Positions 50,779 through 59,898 of a stretch of DNA of 64,000 bases are shown here, in pieces (position 1 is the stretch's first letter; each line of letters starts with the position of its first letter). The position numbers and the translations under genes were made by a program. The notes under the pieces were generated by a model. The model made no database searches and was not told the DNA's origin. It was given only the letters and a program-made list of their open reading frames with translations. The stretch is from Chitinophagales bacterium. Lineage in GTDB: Bacteria > Bacteroidota > Bacteroidia > Chitinophagales > Chitinophagaceae. The stretch covers positions 2,356,001 through 2,420,000 of the forward strand of contig JAFLBJ010000001.1 of assembly GCA_017303415.1 (NCBI GenBank). The letters run 5' to 3'.

Positions 50779-51594
50779 ATGTCCGTAAATAAGGAAGTCA
50801 AACGCATTACGACCAATACGCTGAACAAAATGAAGGCATCGGGTCAGAAGATCGCTATGATCACCGCCTACGATTTTTCCTTTGCCCGGTTATTCGATGA
50901 GGCAGGGATCGATGTGATCCTGGTGGGGGATTCAGCCTCCAATGTCATGGCCGGTCACGAAACCACCTTACCGATCACGCTGGATCAAATGATCTATCAC
51001 GCGGCTTCGGTTATCCGGGGCGTGGAAAGGTGTCTGGTTGTAGTAGACCTTCCTTTTGGCTCCTATCAATCCAATTCGGTGGAGGCCCTGGCTTCAGCCA
51101 TCCGGATCATGAAAGAAACCGGTGCGCATTCCCTGAAGCTGGAAGGCGGTGAAGAAGTGCTTGAATCAGTGAACCGGATCGTATCTGCAGGTATTCCGGT
51201 GATGGGACATTTAGGATTGACCCCTCAATCCATCTATAAATTTGGTACCTACTCCGTTCGGGCCAAAGAAGAGGCCGAAGCGGAAAAATTAAAAAAAGAT
51301 GCCCGGCTGTTGGAAGAAGCCGGTTGTTTTGCTATCGTACTTGAAAAAATACCTGCAAAATTAGCCAGGGAAGTTTCCGAAAGCCTGACCATACCAACCA
51401 TAGGTATAGGTGCCGGACCGGATTGCGATGGACAGGTATTGGTGATGCATGATATGCTTGGGATCAATACGGAATTCAGACCTCGTTTTTTACGTCAATA
51501 TCTTGATCTGCATGGTTTGGTGAAAGGCGCTGTACAACATTATATCAGTGATGTAAAAAGTGGGGAATTTCCGAATGAGCAGGAACAGTATTGA
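50779..51594 (+). CDS. panB: 3-methyl-2-oxobutanoate hydroxymethyltransferase
   Basis: First committed step of pantothenate synthesis: adds a hydroxymethyl group from methylene-tetrahydrofolate to ketoisovalerate. It has 271 residues from ATG 50779; a TTG 30 bases earlier lies beside the -7 box and is not used. Blocks include [45 protein letters not shown] (Mg2+ ligand Asp, about 45-67), [28 protein letters not shown] and ITIGIGAG-like [20 protein letters not shown]. The TGA stop directly abuts a GGATT-type repeat. Confidence 0.95.
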   Translation: MSVNKEVKRITTNTLNKMKASGQKIAMITAYDFSFARLFDEAGIDVILVGDSASNVMAGHETTLPITLDQMIYHAASVIRGVERCLVVVDLPFGSYQSNSVEALASAIRIMKETGAHSLKLEGGEEVLESVNRIVSAGIPVMGHLGLTPQSIYKFGTYSVRAKEEAEAEKLKKDARLLEEAGCFAIVLEKIPAKLAREVSESLTIPTIGIGAGPDCDGQVLVMHDMLGINTEFRPRFLRQYLDLHGLVKGAVQHYISDVKSGEFPNEQEQY

Positions 51595-51640
51595 CCAGGA
51601 TTTTAGGATTAATGGATTATTAGGATTTGATTTAGGGATT
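51595..51640 (+). repeat. GGATT-type tandem repeat after panB
   Basis: CCAGGATT, TTAGGATT, AATGGATT, ATTAGGATT and a weaker TGATTTAGGGATT follow one another from the base after the panB stop. The period is 8-9 bp. It opens with the same GACCAGGATTT seen at 35941-35951. One orientation only. Confidence 0.7.
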
Positions 51641-51677
51641 TTATGAAGCCTATTATTTGAAACGATAAAATTACCAT

Positions 51678-53201
51678 ATGGACTTTTTAAAGGCACTAAA
51701 GATCGGGGAAACGAATAAAGGAATTAGTACAGGTAAAGAATGGTTGGATACCACCGGTGGAAGCCTGGTTTCAACCTCACCAGTAGATGGAAAAGTCATT
51801 GGCGCGGTAACATTAGCCGATAAGGCAGCTTATGAAGCGGTGATCAATAAGGCTCAGCAGGCGTTTACCTATTGGAGAACAGTGCCTGCTCCCAAGCGAG
51901 GCGAAATAGTACGGCAGATTGGTGAAGCACTCAGGGCGTATAAGGAGCCACTGGGAAAACTGGTTTCCTATGAAATGGGTAAGAGCTTACAGGAAGGATA
52001 TGGAGAAGTTCAGGAGATGATCGATATCTGTGATTTTGCCGTGGGATTGTCCCGGCAATTACATGGGTTGACCATGCACAGTGAAAGACCCCAACACCGG
52101 ATGTACGAACAATGGCACCCGTTGGGTATTACCGGTATCATTTCCGCATTTAATTTTCCTGTTGCAGTATGGAGTTGGAACAGTATGCTGGCCTGGGTAT
52201 GTGGGAATGTTTGTATCTGGAAACCATCTGAAAAAGCTCCCCTTTGTGGTGTAGCTTGTCAGCATATCGTCAATGAGGTTTTTGAAAAGAATGGGATACC
52301 TGAAGGGGTGAATTGCCTGATTACCGGAGGAAGGGATGTTGGAGAATGGATGGCGGCGGATATCCGTATCCCACTGATCTCAGCAACCGGATCCACCCGT
52401 ATGGGAAAGGCAGTTGGGGCTACGGTAGGCGCCAGATTGGGGCGTGCCCTGCTAGAACTAGGGGGAAACAATGCAATTATCATTTCGCAGCATGCCGACC
52501 TGGATATGGCCATACGGGGTGCCCTGTTTGGAGCGGTGGGTACCGCGGGTCAACGATGCACTTCCACCCGCAGGCTGATCATCCATGAGTCGGTCTATGA
52601 GCAGGTAAAAGAAAAACTGATCGCGGCCTATAAACAACTTCATATCGGTGACCCATTGGATGAGCGCAACCATGTGGGCCCCCTGATTGATAAGGATGCT
52701 GTAAAAATGTACGAACAGGCAGTGAAAGCTTGTCTGCAAGAAGGTGGAAACTTTATCGTGGAAGCCAAGGTGCTGGAAGGAGATGGTTTCGAAAGTGGCT
52801 GCTATGTTCAACCCTGTGTAGCGGAAGCACAACCCCATTATGCAATTGTACAGCACGAGACCTTTGCCCCCATTTTATACCTCCTGAAATACTCTACCAT
52901 CGAGGAGGCCATTGCCATACAGAACGGAGTACCCCAGGGTTTGTCATCGGCGATCATGACCCTCAACCTTCGGGAAGCGGAACGTTTTCTTTCGGCGGCC
53001 GGGAGTGATTGTGGCATCGCCAATGTCAATATCGGTACCTCCGGGGCCGAGATCGGCGGGGCTTTTGGGGGTGAAAAAGAAACAGGTGGTGGACGTGAAA
53101 GCGGAAGCGATGCCTGGAAGGCCTATATGCGCCGGCAGACCAATACCATCAACTATGGTGACCAACTGCCTCTGGCTCAAGGGATCAAGTTTGATCTTTA
53201 G
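51678..53201 (+). CDS. Aldehyde dehydrogenase, ALDH7 (alpha-aminoadipic semialdehyde dehydrogenase) type
   Basis: NAD-dependent dehydrogenase of 507 residues. It likely oxidises alpha-aminoadipate semialdehyde (piperideine-6-carboxylate) in lysine breakdown. The active-site Cys is Cys294 in GTAGQRCTSTRRLI; the general base lies in LLELGGNNAIII (about 256-267). The MYEQWHPLGITGIISAFNFPVAVWSWN block (about 142-168) is the NAD-binding start typical of ALDH7. GGAFGGEKETGGGRESGSDAWKAYMRR near the C-terminus is diagnostic for this subfamily. Related semialdehydes cannot be excluded. A small terminator follows the stop directly. Confidence 0.92.
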   Translation: MDFLKALKIGETNKGISTGKEWLDTTGGSLVSTSPVDGKVIGAVTLADKAAYEAVINKAQQAFTYWRTVPAPKRGEIVRQIGEALRAYKEPLGKLVSYEMGKSLQEGYGEVQEMIDICDFAVGLSRQLHGLTMHSERPQHRMYEQWHPLGITGIISAFNFPVAVWSWNSMLAWVCGNVCIWKPSEKAPLCGVACQHIVNEVFEKNGIPEGVNCLITGGRDVGEWMAADIRIPLISATGSTRMGKAVGATVGARLGRALLELGGNNAIIISQHADLDMAIRGALFGAVGTAGQRCTSTRRLIIHESVYEQVKEKLIAAYKQLHIGDPLDERNHVGPLIDKDAVKMYEQAVKACLQEGGNFIVEAKVLEGDGFESGCYVQPCVAEAQPHYAIVQHETFAPILYLLKYSTIEEAIAIQNGVPQGLSSAIMTLNLREAERFLSAAGSDCGIANVNIGTSGAEIGGAFGGEKETGGGRESGSDAWKAYMRRQTNTINYGDQLPLAQGIKFDL

Positions 53202-53232
53202 CCTGTAAAACTTTGATTTACAGGATAATATT
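53202..53232 (+). terminator. Terminator of the ALDH gene
   Basis: Arms CCTGTAAA (53202-53209) and TTTACAGG (53217-53224) pair perfectly with a 7-base loop, followed by ATAATATTTTC. The stem starts at the first base after the stop. Confidence 0.6.
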
Positions 53233-53284
53233 TTCGAAGTTTTTTCGTTATTCCCCTATCCAATTCTGTGTAAAACACGTCCTG

Positions 53285-54808
53285 ATGAAAAAACTTCGAC
53301 TTATTGTCCTTTTGACGATCGCTACTCCCCTGTTTTCATTCTCTCAATTGAGGGTAGCCTTGGTGGGTGGTCCGCATGTATCTACCATCAAAGAAACTAA
53401 TAATCTGCCTGGTTGGGATTCTATTAGCCGGGGGTATACAGCCCGCACCGGTTTTCACATCGGGTTTACCGGAGATCTGCAACTTGGTCAGAAATCCTCC
53501 TTTTATTTTCAGCCTGGATTTGTATTTTATAACAAAGGCCGTAAGTATTCCAACGCAGCCGACAGTTTTTATACGTCTACTGATACCAGTTTTGCAACCC
53601 GCTATTACGTCGATGGCGCCCAATATCTTAATTATATTGATATTCCTTTGAACATTGTCTTTAAGAAGAAGATCGGGGAAAATGCAAAATTCCTGATTGG
53701 CGGCGGCCCTTATCTTTCCTTTTTCTATAATGGGGTTGAAAAAAGAAGCAGCAATCTGGTGGGAGTTGATTTCAAATCGGATGAGAACAATGACCTGGCT
53801 GTGGGTAAAGGGACAGATAAATACCGGACCATGGATATTGGGTTCAACGCACTTGCCGGAATCGAGTTTAAGAAAATATTCCTGACTGCTCAATACAGCC
53901 GAAGCATCACTGATGTATATCAAGCCTCCTATCCGGGGTCCTTTAAACACCAGGTGATTGGTGCCACATTGGGGGTATTTATTGGTCAACCGGTTGACCT
54001 TTCTGATAAACCCAAGGACCGTGACAATGACGGCGTAATCGATCTGGTAGATCTTTGCCCTGAAGAACCCGGTACGGCTTTAACCCAAGGCTGCCCGGAT
54101 ACGGATGGGGATGGAATTGCCGATCAAAAAGACAAATGTCCGGGGGTAAGTGGTTTGTTGCGGTATGAAGGATGTCCCATTCCGGATAGTGATAAGGATG
54201 GTGTGAATGATGAGGAAGATGAATGTCCACAGGTGGCCGGATTGGCGGAATTCAAAGGCTGCCCTGTTCCTGATTCGGATGGCGATGGGGTCAATGACAA
54301 GGAAGATAAATGTAAGGATGTGGCCGGTCTGGCTAAATACCAGGGCTGTCCAATTCCGGATACCGATGCGGATGGCGTAGATGATGAACAGGACCGTTGC
54401 CCTGATGTGCCCGGGTTAAAAGAGAACAATGGCTGCCCGCCCGTGAAGGAAGAGATCGTGGAAAAAGTGAATTTTGTGGCCCGTCAGATCCAGTTCAAAA
54501 CCGGTAAGTCCATCCTGACCGATCCGTCAAAGAAATTGCTGGATGAAGTGGCTGAATTATTGAATACCCATCCTGAACTGCAGATAAGCATTGAGGGACA
54601 TACCTCCAGTGAAGGTGACCCCCGTTATAACCAGCGCCTGTCAGAAACCCGGGCCGAGGCGGTCAAAAACTACCTCCTGGCAAAAGGGGTGGCCGCCGAC
54701 CGGTTAGCCAGTGCCGGATATGGATCGAGCCAGTTATTGAACCAGGAAAAAACCGCCGCTGAAAGATCCCTTAACCGCCGGGTCGAATTAAAGCTCAAAA
54801 ACAATTGA
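53285..54808 (+). CDS. OmpA-family outer-membrane protein with thrombospondin type 3 repeats
   Basis: Protein of 507 residues from ATG 53285. A signal peptide ends FSFS-QLRV (about 20). Residues about 21-240 form an outer-membrane beta-barrel (PorT-like). Residues about 245-375 hold five calcium-binding repeats of the TSP3 type, such as DRDNDGVIDLVDLCPEEPG and DSDKDGVNDEEDECPQVAG, each ending in a GCP. The last ~110 residues are an OmpA domain with IEGHTSSEGDPRYNQRLSETRAEAVKNYL and NRRVELKLK, which binds peptidoglycan. It likely links outer membrane and cell wall. An upstream in-frame reading to 53213 is rejected because it hides the signal peptide. Confidence 0.94.
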   Translation: MKKLRLIVLLTIATPLFSFSQLRVALVGGPHVSTIKETNNLPGWDSISRGYTARTGFHIGFTGDLQLGQKSSFYFQPGFVFYNKGRKYSNAADSFYTSTDTSFATRYYVDGAQYLNYIDIPLNIVFKKKIGENAKFLIGGGPYLSFFYNGVEKRSSNLVGVDFKSDENNDLAVGKGTDKYRTMDIGFNALAGIEFKKIFLTAQYSRSITDVYQASYPGSFKHQVIGATLGVFIGQPVDLSDKPKDRDNDGVIDLVDLCPEEPGTALTQGCPDTDGDGIADQKDKCPGVSGLLRYEGCPIPDSDKDGVNDEEDECPQVAGLAEFKGCPVPDSDGDGVNDKEDKCKDVAGLAKYQGCPIPDTDADGVDDEQDRCPDVPGLKENNGCPPVKEEIVEKVNFVARQIQFKTGKSILTDPSKKLLDEVAELLNTHPELQISIEGHTSSEGDPRYNQRLSETRAEAVKNYLLAKGVAADRLASAGYGSSQLLNQEKTAAERSLNRRVELKLKNN

Positions 54809-54825
54809 TAACCATAGTTGTTAAA

Positions 54826-54859
54826 ATCTCCCGGTCAGGCAACCGGGAGATTTTTTTTT
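54826..54859 (+). terminator. Intrinsic terminator of the OmpA-like gene
   Basis: Arms ATCTCCCGGT (54826-54835) and ACCGGGAGAT (54842-54851) form a perfect 10-bp stem with a 6-base loop, followed by a run of nine T residues. The remaining gap to 55012 has no clear further signal. Confidence 0.93.
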
Positions 54860-55012
54860 CCGTCCATTAACCGGTATGGGAAACCCGGTTCCTCCTCTTC
54901 GGATTGTCATTTTGGATGAATGGTTAGAACCTATACATGAATATTAGTTAATTGTGACGTGCCAAAAGGGAATTCCTCTATTTTCGCACCTCCTTAAAAA
55001 ACAAAGATTCGA

Positions 55013-56743
55013 ATGAAGTTCAAATTCCTCGCACCGATTGCAGCCATGATCTGCTTTATTGCCGTATCCCCCCTCTCCTATGGTCAACTGACCGAAGAAA
55101 AGGTTCCCAATGGATGGCATTTGAAGGACGCCCAGAAAGATGGGTTTTCCGGTATCAGTTTAGACAAGGCTTACGAGTTTGTCAAAGGCCGTAAGAGCAA
55201 GACCGTTATCGTAGCGGTGATCGACTCGGGTGTAGACACCACCCATGAAGACCTGAAAGGTATTCTCTGGGTAAACCCCAAAGAGATACCAGGAAATGGA
55301 AAAGACGATGATAAAAACGGGTATGTGGATGATATCAATGGCTGGAATTTTCTGGGCGGACGTGATGGACGTAACGTAAAAGAAGATTCCTATGAAGTAC
55401 ATCGTGTTTATTATGGCTGGAAAGACAAATATGAAGGAAAGGAAATTGATGTTAAAAAATTAAGCGCCGAGGAAAAATATCAATATGAAACCTGGTTGCG
55501 TGCCAAACAGGAAATGGAAGAATCAAAAGCAAAGGGGAAAGAGACGAATGTAGAATCTCTGAAGCAGGATTATACCGATACCAAACAGAATTATGAGGAT
55601 GTGGTCATGATGGACAGTTTGCTCCAATCGCACCTGGGTAAGAAGTCGTTTGGCTATGATGATATCAAGAATATTTCCAGCGAGGATAAAAGCATCAAAA
55701 GGGCTAAGGCTGTATTTACTTATTTGATGGAGGCCAACAACCTGAAGGATAAAGAGAACAGGGATATCCTGCAAGGTTTTGGCGAATATGTGGAATACCT
55801 CGCGGGTGAAGTACGCAAAGCTGAGGCCGGACAAAGCGCTCCCATTGATTATCGGGGTTCGGTTGTCATGGATAAGTATGGTGACATAAAAGATCAGTAT
55901 TATGGAAATGCTGATGTAATGGCGAGCACCCCCTTTCATGGTACCCATGTTTCGGGTATCATTGGTGCTGTGCGAAATAATGGTCTGGGTATTGATGGTG
56001 TAGCGGATAATGTACGGATCATGTCCATTCGGGCAGTACCTGATGGAGATGAACACGACAAAGATATTGCCCTGGCCATTCGTTACGCGGTGGACAATGG
56101 CGCACAGGTGATCAATATGAGTTTTGGAAAATATTTCTCTCCCGAAAAGAAATGGGTGGATGAAGCTGTTCAGTATGCATCCAGCAAAGGAGTACTTCTG
56201 GTGCACGCGGCGGGTAATGAATCAAGAAATGTGGACAGTATGCCCAGTTTTCCCAATGCATATTTCTGGGACAATGGCAAGAAGGCCACCAATTGGATCA
56301 ATGTAGGTGCCAGCGGAGATCTTGGTCTGGATCAGATGGATCCAAATGGTGAAAAATACAATTCCCTTACCGCGTCCTTCTCCAACTATGGTAAGCAGGA
56401 TGTGGATGTTTTTGCTCCCGGCATGAAGATCTATTCCACCATTCCCGGTGGCAATACCTATGGCATTGCCCAAGGTACCAGCATGGCTGCTCCGGTTGTT
56501 GCCGGTATGGCCGCTTTTATCCTCTCCTATTTTCCTGATCTAAGTCCCGAGCAAGTAAAATTTGTGATCGAGTCCTCTTCTACCAAGACCGATCAGTTGG
56601 TACGTATCCCAGGCACCAGTAAAGATGTACCCCTGAGCCAGATCAGCAAGACAGGCGGGTTGGTAAATCTTTATGAAGCTGTAAAACTGGCGGCTACCTT
56701 GAAAGGCGAGCGGGGAAATCCTTCGAATAAGAAACCGTTTTAA
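55013..56743 (+). CDS. Subtilisin-like (S8) serine peptidase with large insertion
   Basis: Exported protease of 576 residues; the signal peptide ends LSYG-QLTEE (about 24). The catalytic triad is complete: Asp71 in AVIDSGVDTTHEDL, His309 in FHGTHVSGIIGAV and Ser490 in GTSMAAPVVAGMAAF. Asp and His are 238 residues apart, against about 30 in subtilisin. The extra ~200 residues (about 105-290) are mostly charged helix, with runs rich in Glu, Lys and Asp, and could be a regulatory lid or binding domain. There is no T9SS or lipobox signal, so a periplasmic location is likely. Confidence 0.93.
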   Translation: MKFKFLAPIAAMICFIAVSPLSYGQLTEEKVPNGWHLKDAQKDGFSGISLDKAYEFVKGRKSKTVIVAVIDSGVDTTHEDLKGILWVNPKEIPGNGKDDDKNGYVDDINGWNFLGGRDGRNVKEDSYEVHRVYYGWKDKYEGKEIDVKKLSAEEKYQYETWLRAKQEMEESKAKGKETNVESLKQDYTDTKQNYEDVVMMDSLLQSHLGKKSFGYDDIKNISSEDKSIKRAKAVFTYLMEANNLKDKENRDILQGFGEYVEYLAGEVRKAEAGQSAPIDYRGSVVMDKYGDIKDQYYGNADVMASTPFHGTHVSGIIGAVRNNGLGIDGVADNVRIMSIRAVPDGDEHDKDIALAIRYAVDNGAQVINMSFGKYFSPEKKWVDEAVQYASSKGVLLVHAAGNESRNVDSMPSFPNAYFWDNGKKATNWINVGASGDLGLDQMDPNGEKYNSLTASFSNYGKQDVDVFAPGMKIYSTIPGGNTYGIAQGTSMAAPVVAGMAAFILSYFPDLSPEQVKFVIESSSTKTDQLVRIPGTSKDVPLSQISKTGGLVNLYEAVKLAATLKGERGNPSNKKPF

Positions 56744-56770
56744 AAAAAATTAGAAATAAGGAACCAAACC

Positions 56771-57283
56771 ATGCCACGTCCCGACCTCAGCCGCGTCACC
56801 CATTTTTATCATAAATACATTCAACTTGTCACTGAAGATGACCTGTTGACCGCTTTTGAAGCCCATTCTGCCCCATTCATTTCTTATTTAAAATCCATTC
56901 CGGAGGAGAAAAGACTGTACCGGTATGCCCCTGGTAAATGGAGTATACAGGAAATGGTGCAGCACCTCGTGGATGCAGAGCGTGTGTTTTCCTACAGGGC
57001 CCTTTGTTTTGCCCGTATGGATACTCAACCCCTGCCAGGTTTTGATGAAAATCCCTATGCCGAAGCTTCACGCGCGGATAGCCGGAATTGGAATGAACTG
57101 ATGGAGGAATTTGAGTGTTTGAGAAAAGCGACCATCCTTCTCTATCGGTCCTTTAATGCGGAGCAACTAGAAGCAGGTGGTATATCGTCCGGAAATCTGA
57201 AAAATTATGTGCTGGCATTGGGGTTTGTGATTTTGGGACATTGTGCCCATCACCAATCAGTTTTAGAAGAAAGATACTTATAG
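56771..57283 (+). CDS. DinB-family protein
   Basis: Four-helix-bundle protein of 170 residues of the DinB/YfiT type, which often bind a metal through three histidines. WSIQEMVQHLVDAERVFSYRALCFARMD (about 57-84) has the first His. NYVLALGFVILGHCAHHQSVLEERYL at the C-terminus gives the HCAHHxxxL station. Metal-dependent transferase (thiol or similar) activity is known for some members; the substrate is unknown here. It lies 27 bp behind the S8 peptidase gene and may be co-transcribed. Confidence 0.87.
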   Translation: MPRPDLSRVTHFYHKYIQLVTEDDLLTAFEAHSAPFISYLKSIPEEKRLYRYAPGKWSIQEMVQHLVDAERVFSYRALCFARMDTQPLPGFDENPYAEASRADSRNWNELMEEFECLRKATILLYRSFNAEQLEAGGISSGNLKNYVLALGFVILGHCAHHQSVLEERYL

Positions 57284-57313
57284 GATTTAGCGCAGCATAC
57301 GCAAAGAAAAAGA

Positions 57314-57361
57314 GAACGCGGCGGCAGTTTAACAATCGATGTTAATCTTGCCGCCGCGTTC
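57314..57361. terminator. Bidirectional nested hairpin between DinB and protease genes
   Basis: GAACGCGGCGGCA (57314-57326) pairs perfectly with TGCCGCCGCGTTC (57349-57361). Inside it TTAACA and TGTTAA form a second stem around ATCGA. It sits between convergent genes and has TTT on the plus side and T-rich sequence on the minus side, so it can end both transcripts. Confidence 0.85.
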
Positions 57362-57426
57362 TTTGTCATTTTACTTTCGTCGGGAGAATCTACCCGGAAT
57401 TCCAGGTAATTCGTATACCCAATGTT

Positions 57427-59601
57427 CTAAAATGCTTTCTTTCCATCTCCCTGCCCTTTGCCCAGGGCCAAATTCCGCTGGGTGATCATATCGGTCATGA
57501 TCCGGGAAGCCTGGTCGAGGTAAATATCTTTCTGCAGGTTTTTAATCCAGTTATTAAAGCGTTCCTGTTTGGCTGTATCTCCGGCAAAGCGGTCAGCATC
57601 CTTAGGCAGGGAACTCACATTCATGTTTTGCTCCAGTTTTTTCAGGTTCTCGATTTGGCGAATGGTCGAGCTGATCTTTTTTTGCTGGGCCTTATACACA
57701 TCCAGTTTAAGTGGTATCTCTTTTTCGCTCTGACGAGCCAGCCAATCGGTATTTTCCCGGATCATATTGAAGGCCACGTTATTTTCTACCCTTTCCTTAC
57801 TCAACTGCCGGATATTCGTCAGGTCATATCCCGGGTTCCAGGGAGAATAATTGGCTTTGGATATTTCATCCCAGGGAAGGGCGTCCGGATCATCTTTTTC
57901 CCGCAGCTTAAGGTATTCATAGTTGTCGGGAAGTACAATATCAGAATTAACCCCTCTCAACTGTGTGGAGCCGCCATTGATGCGGTAGAATTTCTGCAGG
58001 GTCAGTTTGATTGTTCCGATATCTGAATTGGCGGTCAGGAATCCCGAAGAGGGATCAAGACCGATGTTTCGCTGTACGGTTCCTTTACCATAAGTGCTGG
58101 TACTTCCGATCACGACACCCCTGTTATAATCTTGTATAGCGGCAGCAAAAATTTCTGATGCAGAGGCACTGAATTCATTGACCATCACGGCAAGCGGACC
58201 ATCGTATAAAATATTGCGGTCACGGTCTTCGAGGATACTGGGTTTACCATCCCGGTCTTTTACCTGAACAATGGGCCCCTTGTCAATAAACAACCCGGCC
58301 ATTTGCACCACATCATAAAGCGATCCTCCACCGTTATTGCGGAGGTCAAGGATAATGCCGTCTACATTTTCTGCTTTGAGTTTACGTACTTCATTGGCTA
58401 CGTCCACAGCACAACGCGCTCCATTGGGACGCTCAAAGTCTGCATAGAATTCAGACAGATATATATAGCCGATTTTGGAGAAAGAATTTTTTACAATGGC
58501 GCTCCGCGCAAATGTTTCATCCTGTACAATTTCATCCCGGATCAAAGACACGGGTTTGATGGTACCATCCTGTTTCTTCAGGGTAAGGTTCACTTCCGTT
58601 CCTTTTTTACCACGAATCACTTTTACAGCATCTTCCACTTCATATCCGATCAGGTCGATCGGCTCTTCTTTTCCCTGTGCTACTTTCAGAATGATATCTC
58701 CTGCCTGTACTTCACCCGATTTCCAGGCGGGGCTACCAGCCAGCAGGGTATTGATCTTGATATTGCCTTCATCATAGATCAAGGAGGCGCCGATTCCATA
58801 GAAACGGCCACTCATCTGTTCATCAAAATAGCGTTTATCTACCGGGGGGAAGAAATCGGTATGCGGGTCCATCGACTTGGTGATGGTGTTCACGAAATAG
58901 CTGAACTTCTCATCATTGTCGAATTTATTGCGGTAACGGTCAAAGCTCCGGTCCATGATCTTCATAACCTTTTCCCTTGCCTCTTTTTCCAGCTCTTCAT
59001 CGGTTTTCACCACAAATCCTTCTACCCCTTTGTTCTTTTCGCGGATGTCTAAAAGATCTGCATAACGCTCCAGCGATAGATATTTCAACCTTTTACGCCA
59101 GGCTTCTTTTCTTTCGCTCTCCGTTTTGGAAAACCCGGTCTTTTCTCCATCCAGGTTAACCGATTCTTCGACTGTGAAATCAAATGGCTGTGATAGTACC
59201 TCTTTATAAATCAGGGAAGCCTCTTCCATCCGTTTGTTGAAAACAGCAGCGGTGGCGAGGAAGAATTCAACCGGGGCGCCCTTGATCTCATCATCGATAC
59301 GGGTTTCATATTTCCGGAGCGACTCAATATCGGAGGTCAGGAAGATATTACGGGCAGGATCCAACTCGCCGAAATAGCGGATAAAGATCTTTTTTGAAAA
59401 TTCATCATCAATGGTCTTGGGACTGTAATGCCCTTCCATGAGCATGGCCCCAACATTTTTCAGCACTTTTTCATAGTCACCCGGAGGGTTATTTTCGCCA
59501 GTACCCAGGGAACGGAAGGCCAGGAACACACCCGCTACAATCAGCAGCACGAGGATCGGTAATCGTTTCATATCAGACATGTATTTTAATGCATTACGCA
59601 T
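57427..59601 (-). CDS. Carboxy-terminal processing protease (S41, Prc/Tsp type)
   Basis: Periplasmic PDZ protease of 724 residues with an N-terminal hydrophobic segment (RLPILVLLIVAGVFLAF). The PDZ domain has FYGIGASLIYDEGNIKI and GEVQAGDIILKVAQG (about 265-310). The S41 core has LDLRNNGGGSLYDVVQMAGLF and NEFSASASEIFAAAIQDYNR with the catalytic Ser (about 480). TYGKGTVQ carries the catalytic Lys (about 506). The C-terminal DUF3340-like tail matches long Prc proteins. The start may be ATG 59601, or Met 59580 or 59571. The -7 box ends 5 bases before the first, so the later starts would give a short leader. Confidence 0.93.
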   Translation of the reverse strand: MRNALKYMSDMKRLPILVLLIVAGVFLAFRSLGTGENNPPGDYEKVLKNVGAMLMEGHYSPKTIDDEFSKKIFIRYFGELDPARNIFLTSDIESLRKYETRIDDEIKGAPVEFFLATAAVFNKRMEEASLIYKEVLSQPFDFTVEESVNLDGEKTGFSKTESERKEAWRKRLKYLSLERYADLLDIREKNKGVEGFVVKTDEELEKEAREKVMKIMDRSFDRYRNKFDNDEKFSYFVNTITKSMDPHTDFFPPVDKRYFDEQMSGRFYGIGASLIYDEGNIKINTLLAGSPAWKSGEVQAGDIILKVAQGKEEPIDLIGYEVEDAVKVIRGKKGTEVNLTLKKQDGTIKPVSLIRDEIVQDETFARSAIVKNSFSKIGYIYLSEFYADFERPNGARCAVDVANEVRKLKAENVDGIILDLRNNGGGSLYDVVQMAGLFIDKGPIVQVKDRDGKPSILEDRDRNILYDGPLAVMVNEFSASASEIFAAAIQDYNRGVVIGSTSTYGKGTVQRNIGLDPSSGFLTANSDIGTIKLTLQKFYRINGGSTQLRGVNSDIVLPDNYEYLKLREKDDPDALPWDEISKANYSPWNPGYDLTNIRQLSKERVENNVAFNMIRENTDWLARQSEKEIPLKLDVYKAQQKKISSTIRQIENLKKLEQNMNVSSLPKDADRFAGDTAKQERFNNWIKNLQKDIYLDQASRIMTDMITQRNLALGKGQGDGKKAF

Positions 59602-59606
59602 ATGAC

Positions 59607-59614
59607 CAAAAATA
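59607..59614 (-). promoter_or_regulatory. -7 box (TATTTTTG) of the processing protease gene
   Basis: Exact TAnnTTTG match on the minus strand. Transcription would begin near 59600, at or just inside the first ATG. Confidence 0.45.
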
Positions 59615-59747
59615 ACGTAAAAACAGGGTTTTTAATATGCCCCGGCCTCTCTTAACAAAGGTTTTTGATGAATGGTTCTGAGGCGGTTAGAATCGGCAAA
59701 ACGCAAAAACTTTGGCCCAATAATTTTTTACCTGCGTGGTTTTTGCT

Positions 59748-59755
59748 TATTTTTG
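59748..59755 (+). promoter_or_regulatory. -7 box (TATTTTTG) of tRNA-His
   Basis: Exact TAnnTTTG match ending 12 bases before the mature tRNA 5' end, the right distance for a start near 59762 and a short leader removed by RNase P. Confidence 0.6.
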
Positions 59756-59766
59756 CCGCCCAAAAC

Positions 59767-59841
59767 GGTGATCATAGCTCAGTTGGTTAGAGCATCAGAT
59801 TGTGGTTCTGAGGGTCGTGGGTTCGAGTCCCATTGGTCACC
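59767..59841 (+). tRNA. tRNA-His (anticodon GTG)
   Basis: Complete cloverleaf. The genome encodes the G at position -1 (59767) opposite discriminator C73 (59841), the identity element for histidyl-tRNA synthetase. The acceptor stem GTGATCA pairs with TGGTCAC (one T-G wobble). The D stem is GCTC/GAGC. The anticodon stem TCAGA/TCTGA holds loop TTGTGGT with anticodon GTG. The T arm is GTGGG-TTCGAGT-CCCAT. CCA is not encoded. Confidence 0.97.
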
Positions 59842-59848
59842 CTTCCCA

Positions 59849-59885
59849 ACCCCGGGTATACAAAATCAGGTATCCGGGGTTTTTA
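59849..59885 (+). terminator. Terminator of tRNA-His
   Basis: Arms ACCCCGG (59849-59855) and CCGGGGT (59874-59880) pair perfectly, with additional GTATAC/GTAT pairing inside, followed by TTTTTAATT. Confidence 0.85.
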
Positions 59886-59898
59886 ATTAGTCAATCCC

